Origin: Sphingomonas sp. KRR8
GTDB lineage: Bacteria > Pseudomonadota > Alphaproteobacteria > Sphingomonadales > Sphingomonadaceae
Assembly: GCF_023559245.1 (NCBI RefSeq)
Contig: NZ_CP097462.1
Span: 2,104,001 to 2,168,000 of the forward strand
DNA length: 64,000 nt
Direction: 5' to 3'
Positions 45,492-56,780 of the stretch are shown in pieces. A program made the position numbers and the translations under genes. The notes under the pieces are model-generated. The model searched no databases. It saw only the letters and a list, made by a program, of their open reading frames with translations, and had not been told where the DNA came from. How positions within the stretch are numbered: the stretch's first letter is position 1; each line of letters opens with the position of its first letter.

Positions 45492-46286
45492 ATGAAGCTT
45501 ATCCTCATCGCCGCCGCCCTGCTTTCGGGCGGCACCGCCGCTTTCGCCCAGACCAGTACCGAGACACAGGATGACACGCCCGACCTGCGGATCCGGGTGG
45601 GAGCAGGAGCGCAGACTCGTCCGTCCTTCGTTGGCGCGGACAAGAATGACATCGTGCCGCTGGTGCGGGTCAGCATCGCCAAGGGCGACAACGAGTTCCG
45701 TTTCACGGCGCCCGATGACGGGTTCGGCATTCCGCTGTTCACCAGCGGCGGCTTCGCAGTGGGGCCTGTCGGGTATTTCCAGTCGAAGCGCACCAACGAG
45801 GACGCGGGCGTTGCAATCGGACCGGTGAAGCGGACAATCGAGGCGGGCGGCTTCGTCGATTATGTGCTGAACGACAGCATCCGCCTGCGGGCCGAGCTGC
45901 GCAAGGGCATCGGCGGGCATGACGGCTTGGTTGGGCAGGTGGGTGCCGACAAGATCTGGCGCGATGGCGACAAGTACGTCTTCTCCATCGGTCCGCGGCT
46001 GCTGTTCTCGAACGGGCGCTATCAGCGCGCCTACTTCGGCGTGAGCCCGACGGCGGCACTGGCCACGGGCCTCCCGGCCTATCGTCCGGGCAGCGGGCTG
46101 CACGCCGTGGCGCTGGCGAGTGGATTGAACCTTGCCCTCAACAAGCAATTCGGATTGTTCGGCTATGGGCGGTTCGAGCGGCTGGTCGGCGATGCCGCCA
46201 AATCGCCGTTCATCCGGCAATATGGCTCACGCAACCAGCTCTCGGCCGGAATCGGCCTGAACTACACCTTCACCATCCGCCGCTGA
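45492..46286 (+). CDS. MipA/OmpV-like outer-membrane protein
   Basis: A 264-residue outer-membrane beta-barrel-like protein with a signal peptide (MKLILIAAALLSGGTAAFA). Short alternating strands follow, with the motifs RVGAGAQTRPSFVG and the C-terminal SAGIGLNYTFTIRR, where an aromatic/strand end is typical. The pattern matches the MipA/OmpV family. ATG 45492 is chosen for the signal peptide. Confidence 0.85.
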   Translation: MKLILIAAALLSGGTAAFAQTSTETQDDTPDLRIRVGAGAQTRPSFVGADKNDIVPLVRVSIAKGDNEFRFTAPDDGFGIPLFTSGGFAVGPVGYFQSKRTNEDAGVAIGPVKRTIEAGGFVDYVLNDSIRLRAELRKGIGGHDGLVGQVGADKIWRDGDKYVFSIGPRLLFSNGRYQRAYFGVSPTAALATGLPAYRPGSGLHAVALASGLNLALNKQFGLFGYGRFERLVGDAAKSPFIRQYGSRNQLSAGIGLNYTFTIRR

Positions 46287-46297
46287 GCCCGCGCGGG

Positions 46298-46636
46298 TCA
46301 GTCGCCCGCGCCAGGCTCCGCCGAGAAATACTTATCGTACTTGCCTTCCTCGCCCTTGTGCTCGTCGGCGTCGGCGGGGGAGTCCTTCTTGCGCGTGATG
46401 TTGGGCCATTGCGATGAGAAGGTGGAGTTCAGCTCCAGCCACTTCTCATTGCCGCTTTCGGTGTCGGGCAGGATCGCCTCGGCCGGACACTCCGGCTCAC
46501 ACACGCCGCAATCGATGCATTCGTTGGGGTTGATGACGAGCATATTCTCGCCCTCGTAGAAGCAGTCGACCGGACAGACCTCGACGCAGTCCATATACTT
46601 GCAGCGGATGCAGGCGTCGGTGACGACGTAGGTCAT
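46298..46636 (-). CDS. fdxA: 7Fe-8S ferredoxin (FdxA-like)
   Basis: A 112-residue ferredoxin. It contains [17 protein letters not shown] and [12 protein letters not shown], the combined 3Fe-4S/4Fe-4S cluster ligands, then an acidic and Lys-rich C-terminal extension of the FdxA type. It carries electrons to an unknown partner. It begins the S4/helicase run on the minus strand with a small gap. Confidence 0.93.
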   Translation of the reverse strand: MTYVVTDACIRCKYMDCVEVCPVDCFYEGENMLVINPNECIDCGVCEPECPAEAILPDTESGNEKWLELNSTFSSQWPNITRKKDSPADADEHKGEEGKYDKYFSAEPGAGD

Positions 46637-46666
46637 GGTTGTTCGAGCTCCTTGTTGGAGAGAGCG

Positions 46667-46951
46667 CTATTGCGGGGCTGGCGTTCCGTCAACGGGTGGA
46701 CCTTCGCCGATCTCTTCAAAGGCAAGTCGCGCTTCGGCCGGCGGCCCGCGCCGGGCGGGCAGGCAGAGCACACGGATGACCCGGACCCGTCCGCGCAGGG
46801 GAAGCGCGATGACGCTTCCGACCGCGACCTCTTCGGAAGGCTTGTCGACCCGCTTGCCGTCGATGCGGGTGCGGCCCTCGGCCAGTAGCGCCTGGGCCTG
46901 GGTGCGGGACTTGATCAGGCGGATGAAGAACAGGAAGCGGTCGATCCGCAT
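46667..46951 (-). CDS. S4 domain RNA-binding protein (HslR-like)
   Basis: A 94-residue protein starting MRIDRFLFFIRLIKSRTQAQALLAEG, the S4 fold of Hsp15/HslR-type proteins, with RVDKPSEEVAVGSVI and a basic C-terminus. It is expected to bind ribosomal RNA. It begins directly next to the helicase stop. Confidence 0.88.
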   Translation of the reverse strand: MRIDRFLFFIRLIKSRTQAQALLAEGRTRIDGKRVDKPSEEVAVGSVIALPLRGRVRVIRVLCLPARRGPPAEARLAFEEIGEGPPVDGTPAPQ

Positions 46952-49480
<2,529 letters not shown>

Positions 49481-49570
49481 GGGCGGGCGATGTGCAAGAG
49501 GATCGTTACGGGGGCGCAGCGGGATACGGTCTTAGCGTGGCGTTAACCCTGATCGGCCAGACCGAGTGCG

Positions 49571-50983
49571 ATGTTTCAGTCGCGCATACTGGCCGCCGAC
49601 GCGGCGCCGCTGGTCGGGGCCAAGCCTGCACCCCGCCCAAGCTGGCGCGACCTCGATCTGACGGTCGACCTTGGCCGCGACCTGTTCAGCGCGCGTTGGT
49701 GGCGCGGGCTGGGGACGTTGCTCTCGCTGGTGGCGTTCGTCGCCTGGCTCGCGCCGGGCTTGGAGCCGCTGACCGGGCCGCGGGCCGAGTGGTTCGACGC
49801 GCCGCAGGCCGAGCAATGGGATGCGCTGGGCATCGGCGGGCTGGCGGCGGGGTCGCCGACGGGGCTGCCGATGGCGGAAACGAATGCAGTCACTCCGCTG
49901 GCCGAAGCGCCGGTGCGGACCACGGTGGCGCTGGTCGGGGCGATCGGGCCGGGCAATGACGGTCTGACCGGGCTGCTGGTGCGCAGCGGGACGGTGGCGG
50001 CGGATGCCGCGCGGGCCGAGGCGCTGGTGCGGTCGGCGGGCAGGCGGCTGGCACCGGGAACGATGGTCAGCTTCACGCTGGGCGCGTCCTTGGCGGGCGG
50101 GGCCCGGCCGCTGGAGCAACTGGAACTCCAGGCCGGCATGGACTTGAAGGTGCGGCTGGCGCGGGCCGGCGCCGGGCTGGCGATGAGCACGACGGCCATT
50201 GCTGTCGATCGCCGGCCGTTGCGGATCAGGGGCAAGGTCGGCGACGGGCTCTACTGGTCGCTTCGCGCGGCGGGGGCGAGCCCGATGGCGGCGGCGCAAT
50301 ATCTGCAGGCGATTGCGACCCAGATCGAGGTTGGCAGCGGCGTGGCGCAGGACGATCGCTTCACCCTGGTGCTGGCGAATGCCCGGGCGGCGACGGGCGA
50401 GGTCGTGACCGGTCCCTTGCTCTATGCCGGGCTGGAACGGGCAATGGGCGCACCGCTGCAACTGGTGAAGTGGAACGGGCAGTGGATCGACGCGGCGAGC
50501 AGCACAAGCGCCGCGCCGCGGGTGTCGAGCGGCATCTTCTGGCCGGTGCAGGCGCCGATCACCTCGACCTTCGGAATGCGTTTCCACCCGATCCTGCACT
50601 ATGCGCGGATGCACAAGGGGATCGACTTCGGCGCCCATTACGGCATGCCGATCGCGGCCGCGGCGGAGGGCCAGGTGATCCAGGCGGGCTGGGCCGGCGG
50701 CTATGGCCAGCAGGTGCGGATCGCGCACGGCAACGGGCTGGTCACCAGCTACAGCCACATGAGCCGGATGGCGGTGGCGCCGGGCACATTGGTTCACCAG
50801 GGGCAGCTGATCGGCTTTGTCGGCTCGACCGGCCTGTCGACTGGCCCGCACCTCCACTTCGAGACGCTGCGCAACGGCGAGGCGGTCAACCCGATGGGCA
50901 TCCGCTTCGTCAGCGCGGCCCCGGTCAATCCAGGTGCCAGCGCCGCCATCAGGGCGCGGGTGAAGGAGCTGCTTGGGGGCTGA
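49571..50983 (+). CDS. M23 family metallopeptidase
   Basis: A 470-residue peptidoglycan hydrolase-like protein. A transmembrane segment lies near residues 45-63. After a repeated Ala/Gly-rich segment, the LytM/M23 domain (about residues 325-445) has HKGIDFGA (zinc His-Asp) and HLHF. The domain is complete. It would be membrane-anchored with the catalytic domain in the periplasm. It is divergent from the helicase gene. Confidence 0.93.
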   Translation: MFQSRILAADAAPLVGAKPAPRPSWRDLDLTVDLGRDLFSARWWRGLGTLLSLVAFVAWLAPGLEPLTGPRAEWFDAPQAEQWDALGIGGLAAGSPTGLPMAETNAVTPLAEAPVRTTVALVGAIGPGNDGLTGLLVRSGTVAADAARAEALVRSAGRRLAPGTMVSFTLGASLAGGARPLEQLELQAGMDLKVRLARAGAGLAMSTTAIAVDRRPLRIRGKVGDGLYWSLRAAGASPMAAAQYLQAIATQIEVGSGVAQDDRFTLVLANARAATGEVVTGPLLYAGLERAMGAPLQLVKWNGQWIDAASSTSAAPRVSSGIFWPVQAPITSTFGMRFHPILHYARMHKGIDFGAHYGMPIAAAAEGQVIQAGWAGGYGQQVRIAHGNGLVTSYSHMSRMAVAPGTLVHQGQLIGFVGSTGLSTGPHLHFETLRNGEAVNPMGIRFVSAAPVNPGASAAIRARVKELLGG

Positions 50984-51031
50984 TCGAGGCCACCCATTGC
51001 CGAGCGCGGCTGGTGAGCCGTAAGTCGCCGC

Positions 51032-51586
51032 ATGCTGGAACAGTGGGATACCTCCGCGCACGGCAGGCCGGTGCCAGGCTCGCGCTCTCGACCTTGGCTC
51101 CTTGCGCCATTGCTGGCGCTCACGTTGCTTGCGTCATGCGGGGAAGAGCGGCGGCCCCCCGCCGCGTTGACCTTCGACCATCTGCCGGTGAGCGGCAGCC
51201 TGGCGGACGCGCGGCGGGCCGGCTTCACCGCCTGCCGCCCCGACAACGTCACCATGCGGTGCCGCAAGGAAGGCGTGTTCCTGTGGCGTCACGGGCCATT
51301 CAGCGCCGCGGTTGACCTTCATGGCGGTGATGGCGCCGGCGGCTTCGATCACCTGACGCTGTGGCACCCGACGGACCAGAGCGCCTTGGTGGCCGTCACC
51401 AGTGAACTTCACAACCAGGGCTGGAGCGAATGCCTGACGCCGGTGGGGAGCAGCTGGGCAGGCCAGGCCATCTACCAGCAGAAAGGTTCGCCGATCTTCG
51501 TCGCACTGGATCTGAGCTACTGGAGCATCCGCAGGCTGACGATTTATCCCGCCCGAGGCTCAATCATTCCGCGGTGTCGGACATAG
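51032..51586 (+). CDS. Hypothetical lipoprotein
   Basis: A 184-residue exported protein. A basic N-terminal segment is followed by a hydrophobic stretch with lipobox LLASC (Cys near residue 36). The rest is beta-rich (CRPDNVTMRCRKEG, LWHPTDQSALVAV). I recognise no named family. The N-terminus is longer than a standard signal peptide, so a later start is possible. Confidence 0.7.
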   Translation: MLEQWDTSAHGRPVPGSRSRPWLLAPLLALTLLASCGEERRPPAALTFDHLPVSGSLADARRAGFTACRPDNVTMRCRKEGVFLWRHGPFSAAVDLHGGDGAGGFDHLTLWHPTDQSALVAVTSELHNQGWSECLTPVGSSWAGQAIYQQKGSPIFVALDLSYWSIRRLTIYPARGSIIPRCRT

Positions 51587-51600
51587 AGGGCGCGGCAGTC

Positions 51601-51632
51601 AGAGTGCCCGCTTCCGGCCCATTGCGGACATT
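51601..51632. repeat. Dispersed palindromic repeat, copy 4
   Basis: AGAGTGCCCGCTTCCGGCCCATTGCGGACATT, with the right arm and core almost identical to copies 1 and 5. It lies about 40 bases upstream of the DUF6090-like gene. Confidence 0.7.
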
Positions 51633-51673
51633 CGCGTGTCCGCTAGGCTCGCCCGGGATCGGGGGCGCTTTGA

Positions 51674-52342
51674 ATGCATGTTCATCTACCTAAGCCACTG
51701 CACGGCTGGCGTGAGTTTGCCGGCGAAGTCGGCATCATCGTATTGGGCGTGCTGATCGCACTCGGAGCGCAGCAGGTCGTCGAGTCTTGGCACTGGAACA
51801 ACGAGGTTGTTGAATTTCGCGCCGCTCTAGACAGCGATCTAAGCTATGATTTGGGGACATATCAGTACCGGCTTATTCAGGGGCACTGCGTCACGGCCAG
51901 GCTTGACCAACTGGAGCGCTGGCTGGAGCGATCTCGCAGTGGAACGGATGGTCGTTTATCGGGGCCGATCAGCTTGCCGATGCGATTGGCGCTACGGATG
52001 AGCGCGTGGGAAGCACGCACAGGAGAAGTGTATAACCACATCCCTCTCAAGACCCGGCTCGCTTACGGGGCGGCTTACGACAACCTAGCGAATTTCGAGG
52101 ACCATTCACTTGAGGAGCGCGCAATTTGGCGCGACATCGGTAACTTCGACGGACTGGCGAGCCTGACCCGTGATGATCAGGTGCGGCTTGGCGGTCTGAT
52201 CCGCCGCGAGCGCATGCTCGATTTCACCTTCGGGATTAATTGGCCAATCCTCGAACACATCGCTGATCGACTGGATGTCCACGCAGCGCGAGACCCGGAG
52301 GACCCCTCGCCACTTAAAGAGTTTTGCCGATCAATCGGCTGA
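51674..52342 (+). CDS. Membrane-anchored hypothetical protein (DUF6090-like N-terminus)
   Basis: A 222-residue protein. The N-terminal stretch GEVGIIVLGVLIALGAQQVVE is one membrane helix, preceded by HLPKPLHGW. That start resembles the short anchored families such as DUF6090; the rest is helical (ALDSDLSYDLGTYQY, RRERMLDFTFGINWP). Function unknown. The gene is flanked by copies 4 and 5 of the palindromic repeat. The ATG at 51674 is the start; RBS is weak. Confidence 0.65.
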   Translation: MHVHLPKPLHGWREFAGEVGIIVLGVLIALGAQQVVESWHWNNEVVEFRAALDSDLSYDLGTYQYRLIQGHCVTARLDQLERWLERSRSGTDGRLSGPISLPMRLALRMSAWEARTGEVYNHIPLKTRLAYGAAYDNLANFEDHSLEERAIWRDIGNFDGLASLTRDDQVRLGGLIRRERMLDFTFGINWPILEHIADRLDVHAARDPEDPSPLKEFCRSIG

Positions 52343-52383
52343 GTGGACGCAGACTTTCGGCTTGGGTCGGATCCGAGTCTCTG

Positions 52384-52402
52384 CACGCCCATTGCGGACA
52401 TT
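52384..52402. repeat. Dispersed palindromic repeat, copy 5 (right half)
   Basis: CACGCCCATTGCGGACATT, the right half of the family, with the shared downstream flank CATTCCGTTGAGCG (52399-52411) as after copy 2. Confidence 0.65.
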
Positions 52403-52496
52403 CCGTTGAGCGGAACTCGTGCGGCTGCTGCCGCCTTGTCAAACTGAGGTTCAGCTTGGCGGGAGCAGGCGGTTCGGGTCGAGCCGGAGGATGACG

Positions 52497-53066
52497 ATGT
52501 CGGTGGTGCTTGCGTTGATGGCGGTTCAGGCGGTGAGCGCTGGCTCGTCCGCTGCTTCGCCCGCGCCTGCCGCCGTCGACAAGAGCCAGGTTGCCGGGCC
52601 GCCGGCGCCGCCGAAGCCCAAGCCCAAGCTGCCGGCCTCGCTGACCCCCGCTGGGTGCAGCATCAGCCTGCCGACCGAGCCGGGGGTGATCACGGTCTGC
52701 GCGCCGCCGCCGGAGGGCTATCGGATCGATCCCGACGTGATCCGCGCCAAGCAGATCGCGCACAACCACACGCTGCCCAAGCGGCGCGAGCTGCTGAAGG
52801 ACACGAGCTGCCAGGTGGTGGGCTCGGCCGGTTGCATGAACCCGCCGATGATCAACGTGGTCGGCGCGGCGATGACGGCGGTGAAGATGGTGCAGACGGC
52901 GCTGGAAGGCGGGAACGTCGGCCAGTTGCTGGTGACCGATCCGCAGCCGTCGGAATATCAGATCTACCTCGCCGCCAAGGCCGACCGCGAAGCCGACGAG
53001 CGGGAGAAAGCCGCGCAGGCAGCGGCGCTGGCGGCCAAGGCGAAGCGGGGTCAGCTCGCGCCTTAG
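52497..53066 (+). CDS. Secreted hypothetical protein
   Basis: A 189-residue protein, MSVVLALMAVQAVSAGSSAA at the N-terminus (signal-like), then a Pro/Lys-rich linker (PPAPPKPKPKLP), four cysteines (AGCSI, TVCAP, TSCQV, AGCMN) and a charged Ala/Lys-rich C-terminus. I do not recognise a family. GGAGG at 52486-52490, 6 bases before ATG 52497, decides the start. Confidence 0.65.
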   Translation: MSVVLALMAVQAVSAGSSAASPAPAAVDKSQVAGPPAPPKPKPKLPASLTPAGCSISLPTEPGVITVCAPPPEGYRIDPDVIRAKQIAHNHTLPKRRELLKDTSCQVVGSAGCMNPPMINVVGAAMTAVKMVQTALEGGNVGQLLVTDPQPSEYQIYLAAKADREADEREKAAQAAALAAKAKRGQLAP

Positions 53067-53221
53067 GGGGCAGCTTAACGAGGAAGAAGAAGTGGGTCAC
53101 GCGGAGTGAAACCGCGTGACGTCGGTCCTGTCAGCCTGCCGGCTGCAGGGCGGCCGCGCTTCGCCGGCTCTTCGCGCAGCTCCGGCGACGCTGGCGCGTC
53201 GGCGGCGCTGCGCTCGGCGGC

Positions 53222-54907
53222 TTAGCGGCCATGCCCCCGCCACCGCTTGATGGTGCGCCCGATGATCTCCTCCTCGCCGCCCGTCTCGCGCCACAGAGCG
53301 GCGAAGCTGGGGTCGGCGGAGGCGGGGCGCTTTTCGGGCTCGAGGTCGTCGAAGCGGACGCGGATGGGGATAGCGACACCTTCGCCGCAGACGATGCATT
53401 CGCGGTTACGAAGCGCCGGAATGCTGTCGAGGAAACCGCGGGCGCCTTCGGGCATCGCCGCGCGGACGCAGGCCTGGTCTCGGTCGTTGTTGAGACGCAT
53501 GGAAATGATCGTGCCGCACTGCGACAGCACGCCTTCGGCCAAGTCGGACGGCCGCTGCGTGATCAGGCCAAGCGAGACGCCGTACTTACGGCCTTCCTTG
53601 GCGATACGCTCGAGGATCTTGCGGACCGCCTGGCCCTTGGCGCTCTCGTCCTTGGGGACGTAGCGGTGGGCCTCTTCGCAGACCAGCAGCAGCGGGCGCT
53701 GCGCCTCGGTGCGCGACCAGATGGCATAGTCGAACACCATCCGGGCGAGCACGGAAACCACCACCGATGTGATTTCCGACGGAACACCCGACACGTCGAC
53801 GATCGAGATCGGACGGCCGTTGGCGGGCAGGCGGAACAGCTTGGCAAGGAAGCCGCTCATATTGTCGCTGACCAGCATGCCCGAGAACATGAAGGTGTAG
53901 CGCGGGTCGGCGCGAAGCTCGTCCAGCTTGTTCTTGAGCCGCTGGTAGGGCGTGGTGTCGCCGGCGCGGTCGAGCTTGCCCATCTCGTTGACCAGCACCT
54001 GGTTGAGGTCGGTCAGCAGGTAGGGAATGGGGCTGTCGACGGTGACCTTGCCATATTGTTCGGACGCCTTGGTCTTGGTCCGGGCCGCAAGCAGCACCTT
54101 GGCGAGGATGTCGGCGTCGCGCTGGCGCTCGGCCCCGTCGGTGGTGAGGAGCACTTCGCAATGCTCCTCGAAGTTCATCAGCCAGTAGGGCAGCTGGAGG
54201 TTGTCGACGTTGAACAGCTCGCCGATGCCCTTGAAGGCCGCGCTATATTCGCCGTGGGGGTCGATCATCACGATGTGACCCTCGGGCGAATAGCTCGAGA
54301 TGCGGTGGAGGATCAGGGCGACGCTGGTCGATTTACCGGTACCGGTCGAGCCGAGCACGGCAAAGTGCTTGGACAGCATCGGGTCGATGTAGAGGGCGCC
54401 GCGGATATCATCCGTCGGGTAGACGGTGCCGATCTCGACGTGGGCGCTGTTGGAGGCGGCGAAGACGGAGCGCAGGTCTTCGGTGGAAACCGGCATCACC
54501 GGGCAGCCGGGAATGGGGTAGCGCGTGACGCCGCGGCGGAAGTTGCTCATCCGGTCAGAGCTGTCGCGATCGGCTTCGCCGAGAAAGTCGATCATCGCGC
54601 TGATGGAGCCGTCGTCATCCTGCTTCATGGTGCGAACGTTGGCGATCAGCCAGCTTCCGGCGAGCGCCATCTTCACCTGGCTGCCTACCTGGCCCGACAT
54701 GGCGACGGACTGGTCGGCATGGGTGCTGATGGCCGCCAGACGCGCGGCGTCCATGCGGATTCGTGAACCGGAACCGGCGATCTCCAGCACTGCGCCGATC
54801 GGCTCCAGCTTGTGGGCGGGGGCGGGGACGTGACCTCCGGTCGTATCCTCGTCGTTGAAGCTCGAAAGCTCGTCGAGGAATTGCTTGAGACTCGGTTGAT
54901 CGGTCAT
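53222..54907 (-). CDS. HerA-like ATPase (DUF87 type)
   Basis: A 561-residue protein with an N-terminal beta-rich (HAS-barrel-like) region and an FtsK/HerA-type ATPase core: Walker A GSTGTGKSTSVALIL near residue 195 and Walker B LLLVCEEAHRYVP near 405, then a QRPSDLAEGVLSQCGT segment typical of HerA/DUF87 proteins. HerA proteins with NurA process DNA ends, or work in defence systems. No NurA-like partner is in the window. The ATG at 54907 is preferred to an upstream one. Confidence 0.85.
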   Translation of the reverse strand: MTDQPSLKQFLDELSSFNDEDTTGGHVPAPAHKLEPIGAVLEIAGSGSRIRMDAARLAAISTHADQSVAMSGQVGSQVKMALAGSWLIANVRTMKQDDDGSISAMIDFLGEADRDSSDRMSNFRRGVTRYPIPGCPVMPVSTEDLRSVFAASNSAHVEIGTVYPTDDIRGALYIDPMLSKHFAVLGSTGTGKSTSVALILHRISSYSPEGHIVMIDPHGEYSAAFKGIGELFNVDNLQLPYWLMNFEEHCEVLLTTDGAERQRDADILAKVLLAARTKTKASEQYGKVTVDSPIPYLLTDLNQVLVNEMGKLDRAGDTTPYQRLKNKLDELRADPRYTFMFSGMLVSDNMSGFLAKLFRLPANGRPISIVDVSGVPSEITSVVVSVLARMVFDYAIWSRTEAQRPLLLVCEEAHRYVPKDESAKGQAVRKILERIAKEGRKYGVSLGLITQRPSDLAEGVLSQCGTIISMRLNNDRDQACVRAAMPEGARGFLDSIPALRNRECIVCGEGVAIPIRVRFDDLEPEKRPASADPSFAALWRETGGEEEIIGRTIKRWRGHGR

Positions 54908-54981
54908 CGCTTGGTCCGGCTCCACACACAAAGACGCTTGGGTTCGGAAGCACGGTTAACGCGGGCGCAGTTAAGATTCCG

Positions 54982-55743
54982 TCACGCACCCCTGCGGCGG
55001 AAGGCGGCGGCGGCGGCCCAGCCGAGGAACAGCGACAGGCCGACGGCGGCGAGGCCGTACAGGAAGGCATGGCGGCGGGCGGACTGGGCGACCAGCCGCT
55101 CGAACCCCGACTTGCCGACCTGGATCTCCTTGGTGGCGGCGGCGATGACCTTGCCGCGTTCGATCAGGAAGGTTTCCGCCGTGTAGGTGCCGACGGGCAC
55201 CTGGCTGGGAATGAAGATCCGCGCCCGGTAGAGCACGTTCTCGCTGATTTCGACGCCCTTGGGATCCTCGACATAGAGGCGCTGGCGGCGGCGCAGGTCG
55301 AGCAGGCCGGATTCGAACCGCCGCTCCTTGTCGGGCTGGGCCCCGCCGCCGGGAGAGAGCTGCAGGTTCTGGAGGCCAAGCTCGTAAATGGCGGCGGTGC
55401 GCTCATCGACGAGCTCGCTGATCGGGCGCGACGAGGCCACGGCATAATAGCCGGGGGCGGAGCGGAAGCGATTGGAGTCGGCGTTGGTCCAGATGCCGGC
55501 GATGCGCTGCTTTTCGCGCACCATGATCGGCTGGACCGGGCCCTTGAGGACCACCACGATGTCGGCGGGGCGATCGGGCACCCGGCCGCGCGGAAAGACG
55601 ATGGCGCCGAACAGCAGCAGCTGAGCGCCGGTGAAGCTGTACTGGATGTCGATCCGGCGGGCCGAGATGTCGGGCACCAGGATCGGCGTCGACTGCGCCA
55701 TCAGCAGCGGCGCCAAGAGGAGGAGGGCGAGGCGGCGGATCAC
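54982..55743 (-). CDS. TIGR02186-type membrane protein
   Basis: A 253-residue protein with a signal-like N-terminus, a periplasmic region (IDIQYSFTGAQLLLFGAI, VVVLKGP, YRARIFIPSQVPVGTYTAE) and one C-terminal membrane helix (GLAAVGLSLFLGWAAAAAF). This pattern matches TIGR02186 proteins, which are commonly coupled to TSUP transporters. The GTG start overlaps the TSUP stop (GTGA). Confidence 0.85.
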   Translation of the reverse strand: MIRRLALLLLAPLLMAQSTPILVPDISARRIDIQYSFTGAQLLLFGAIVFPRGRVPDRPADIVVVLKGPVQPIMVREKQRIAGIWTNADSNRFRSAPGYYAVASSRPISELVDERTAAIYELGLQNLQLSPGGGAQPDKERRFESGLLDLRRRQRLYVEDPKGVEISENVLYRARIFIPSQVPVGTYTAETFLIERGKVIAAATKEIQVGKSGFERLVAQSARRHAFLYGLAAVGLSLFLGWAAAAAFRRRGA

Positions 55744-56651
55744 AGATATTCGATCGAGAAGATCTCGTCCGGGCGATAGGTCAGGCCAAGCGCGACGCGC
55801 AGCGCCACCATCAGGATGATGACGGCCAGGCTGAGGCGGAGGAGGTCGGGCTTGATGCGGGTGGTGAGGATCGCGCCGATCTGCGCCCCGACCACGCCGC
55901 CGACGAGCAGCAACGCGGCGAGCACGATATCGACCGAATGGGTGGTGAGCGCGTGGAGCATGGTGGTGGCGGCGCTGACCGCCAGGATCATCACCAAGCT
56001 GGTCCCGACCACGACCCGCGCCGCCATGCCGAGCAGGTAGATCATGGCCGGCACCAGGATGAAGCCGCCGCCGACGCCGAGCAGCACGGTCAGCATGCCG
56101 GCGGCGAACCCCAGGAGGGCTGGCGCGATGGGGGAGAGGTACAGGCCCGAGGCGTAGAAGCGCCAGCGGCCAGGCAGGCCCGCAACCCAGCGGTTGTGGC
56201 GCGGGCGGCCCTGAACGGGCGCGGCCACCTTGACCCAGCCGAGCGCGATCAGTGCATCGCGCAGCATCAGGATGCCGATCGAGCCCAGCAGCAGGACGTA
56301 GAGGACGCCGATCACCGTATCGATCTGTCCGCTGGTCTGGAGCAGGCGGAAGATGATCGCCCCCACGCCGCTGCCGACGAGGCCGCCGGCGATCATCACT
56401 CCGCCCATGCGCAGGTCGACGCCGCCGCGGCGCATATGGGCGAGCACGCCCGACACGCTGGCACCGGTCAGCTGGGTGGTGGCACTGGCGACCGCGACGC
56501 TGGGCGGGATGCCGTAGAAGATGAGCAAGGGAGTGGTGAGGAACCCGCCGCCGACGCCGAACAGGCCCGACAGGATGCCGACCAGGAAGCCCAGCGCCAC
56601 CATCAGCAGCGCATTGACGGACATGCCGGCGATCGGGAGGTAGATGTCCAT
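55740..56651 (-). CDS. TSUP/TauE-SafE family transporter
   Basis: A 303-residue integral protein with about 8 membrane helices, containing the TSUP hallmark GILSGLFGVGGGFLTTPLL and its second copy AGMLTVLLGVGGGFILVPAM. A sulfonate or sulfite exporter role is suggested by the family and by the linked TIGR02186 gene. Start ATG 56651. A fused longer reading upstream is antisense and was rejected. Confidence 0.92.
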   Translation of the reverse strand: MDIYLPIAGMSVNALLMVALGFLVGILSGLFGVGGGFLTTPLLIFYGIPPSVAVASATTQLTGASVSGVLAHMRRGGVDLRMGGVMIAGGLVGSGVGAIIFRLLQTSGQIDTVIGVLYVLLLGSIGILMLRDALIALGWVKVAAPVQGRPRHNRWVAGLPGRWRFYASGLYLSPIAPALLGFAAGMLTVLLGVGGGFILVPAMIYLLGMAARVVVGTSLVMILAVSAATTMLHALTTHSVDIVLAALLLVGGVVGAQIGAILTTRIKPDLLRLSLAVIILMVALRVALGLTYRPDEIFSIEYL

Positions 56652-56780
56652 GGGTCGAGCCTTGCTAGCGGCAAAGCGTGGCGGGACAAAGCCCGGGTGC
56701 AATCCTCCGTTCGGGTCGAGGGCAGGCGTGGATCGAACCGTTGGCCTGGCGGGTTCACACGGCACAAAAGGAGAGCGGCG

